Below, piece after piece: positions 6,121 to 6,506 of a stretch of DNA of 6,506 nt. Origin of the DNA: JANOGU01 sp964602115 (GTDB taxonomy: Bacteria; Pseudomonadota; Alphaproteobacteria; Rhodobacterales; Rhodobacteraceae). The translations under genes and the position numbers were made by a program. Position 1 is the stretch's first letter. Each line of letters opens with the position of its first letter. Where the stretch lies: positions 1-6,506 of the forward strand of contig CAZRQN010000158.1 of NCBI GenBank assembly GCA_964602115.1, written 5' to 3'. The notes below the pieces were generated by a model. It made no database searches, was not told where the DNA came from, and was given only the letters and a program-made list of their open reading frames with translations.

Positions 6121-6151
6121 GACAAAGGCCCCGGGCGTGAACCCGGGGCCT
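6121..6151 (-). terminator. Intrinsic terminator after the corrinoid protein gene
   Basis: Perfect 9-bp GC stem (6127-6135 with 6142-6150, CCCGGG-type) around a 6-base loop, extendable by an A-T pair (6126/6151). In the minus-strand direction it is followed by TTTGTC, a short T-tract. It begins about 20 bases after the corrinoid gene stop. The stem is strong and the T-tract short, so termination may be partial, and read-through could supply the two downstream minus-strand genes. Confidence 0.75.
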
Positions 6152-6171
6152 CTTGCCGTAACATCAGCAGG

Positions 6172-6506
6172 TCAGGCCCGGGCGACGCCCGAATTGTGCT
6201 TGCGGCTGACCAGCGTCTTGGCCGTCTCGACCGCCACGGCGGCATCGCGGCAATAGGCGTCTGCGCCGATGGCCTTGCCGAATTCCTCGTTCAGGGGGGC
6301 GCCGCCGACCAGCACGATATAGTCCTCGCGCAGGCCCTTTTCCTTCATCGTGTCGATCACGACCTTCATATAGGGCATGGTGGTGGTCAGCAGGGCCGAC
6401 ATGCCGAGGATATCGGGCTGCTCGCGGTCCAGCGCCTCGAGATACTTCTCGACCGCGTTGTTGATGCCCAGATCGACAACTTCGAAGCCGGCGCCTTCCA
6501 TCATCA
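6172..6506 (-). CDS. Methyltransferase corrinoid (B12-binding) protein, C-terminal part
   Basis: C-terminal 110 residues or so of a cobalamin-binding protein of the MtbC/MttC (methylamine/betaine-type) family; the N-terminus and start lie beyond the right edge. These cytoplasmic proteins carry a methyl group on cobalamin between a substrate-specific methyltransferase and a second methyltransferase that hands it to tetrahydrofolate or coenzyme M. Visible parts of the Rossmann-like B12 domain are GAGFEVVDLGINN, the S.L segment in GMSALLTTTMPYM, the GG motif in VLVGGAPLNEEFG, and GADAYCRDAA. The DxHxxG motif with the cobalt-ligating His should lie just upstream of the visible sequence and cannot be checked here. 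The substrate (trimethylamine, betaine or another) cannot be told from this fragment. Confidence 0.92.
   Translation of the reverse strand, partial: MMEGAGFEVVDLGINNAVEKYLEALDREQPDILGMSALLTTTMPYMKVVIDTMKEKGLREDYIVLVGGAPLNEEFGKAIGADAYCRDAAVAVETAKTLVSRKHNSGVARA

Noticed and set aside
1..6506. CRISPR arrays, insertion sequences, tRNA/rRNA genes, phage genes
   Set aside because: No spaced repeats, transposase, terminal inverted repeats, or clover-leaf sequences were found on either strand.

Overview
The window is GC-rich (roughly two-thirds G+C by eye), densely coding DNA from an alphaproteobacterium, most likely of the Rhodobacterales. The evidence for this is the gene order ftsZ - lpxC - bamD - recN, an FtsZ with a very long Ala/Pro linker ending in the alphaproteobacterial tail EIPAFLRRQAN, and the codon bias. 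The genus cannot be fixed from this window.

Left part, + strand (1-4948): this is the downstream end of the division and cell-wall cluster. It opens inside ftsZ (last 382 codons), which closes with a strong intrinsic terminator. A ~200-base gene-free stretch follows, probably with the lpxC promoter. Then come lpxC (lipid A synthesis, probable GTG start), bamD (outer-membrane protein assembly lipoprotein) and recN (SMC-like double-strand-break repair ATPase). lpxC and bamD both serve the outer membrane. Each gap carries an inverted repeat or other promoter/leader-like structure, so the genes may be partly separately controlled.

Middle (4949-5230): a 58-codon gene, probably DUF3563-like, has a near-perfect ribosome binding site held in the loop of a small perfect hairpin directly before its ATG.

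Right part, - strand (5231-6506): a convergent accessory metabolic module. Read in its own direction, it contains the C-terminal part of a methyltransferase corrinoid (B12-binding) protein of the MtbC/MttC type, an intrinsic terminator, a 51-residue two-helix membrane protein, and a DUF1638-type protein overlapping it by 10 bases. DUF1638 proteins are recurrent neighbours of corrinoid-dependent methylamine/betaine-type methyltransferases, so the module probably takes part in one-carbon (methyl group) metabolism. The methyltransferase itself would lie beyond the right edge.

No tRNA, rRNA, CRISPR array, insertion sequence or phage gene was seen. Nothing here can be called a new system with confidence. 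The least understood parts are the DUF1638 / small membrane protein pair and the hairpin-bearing small gene.
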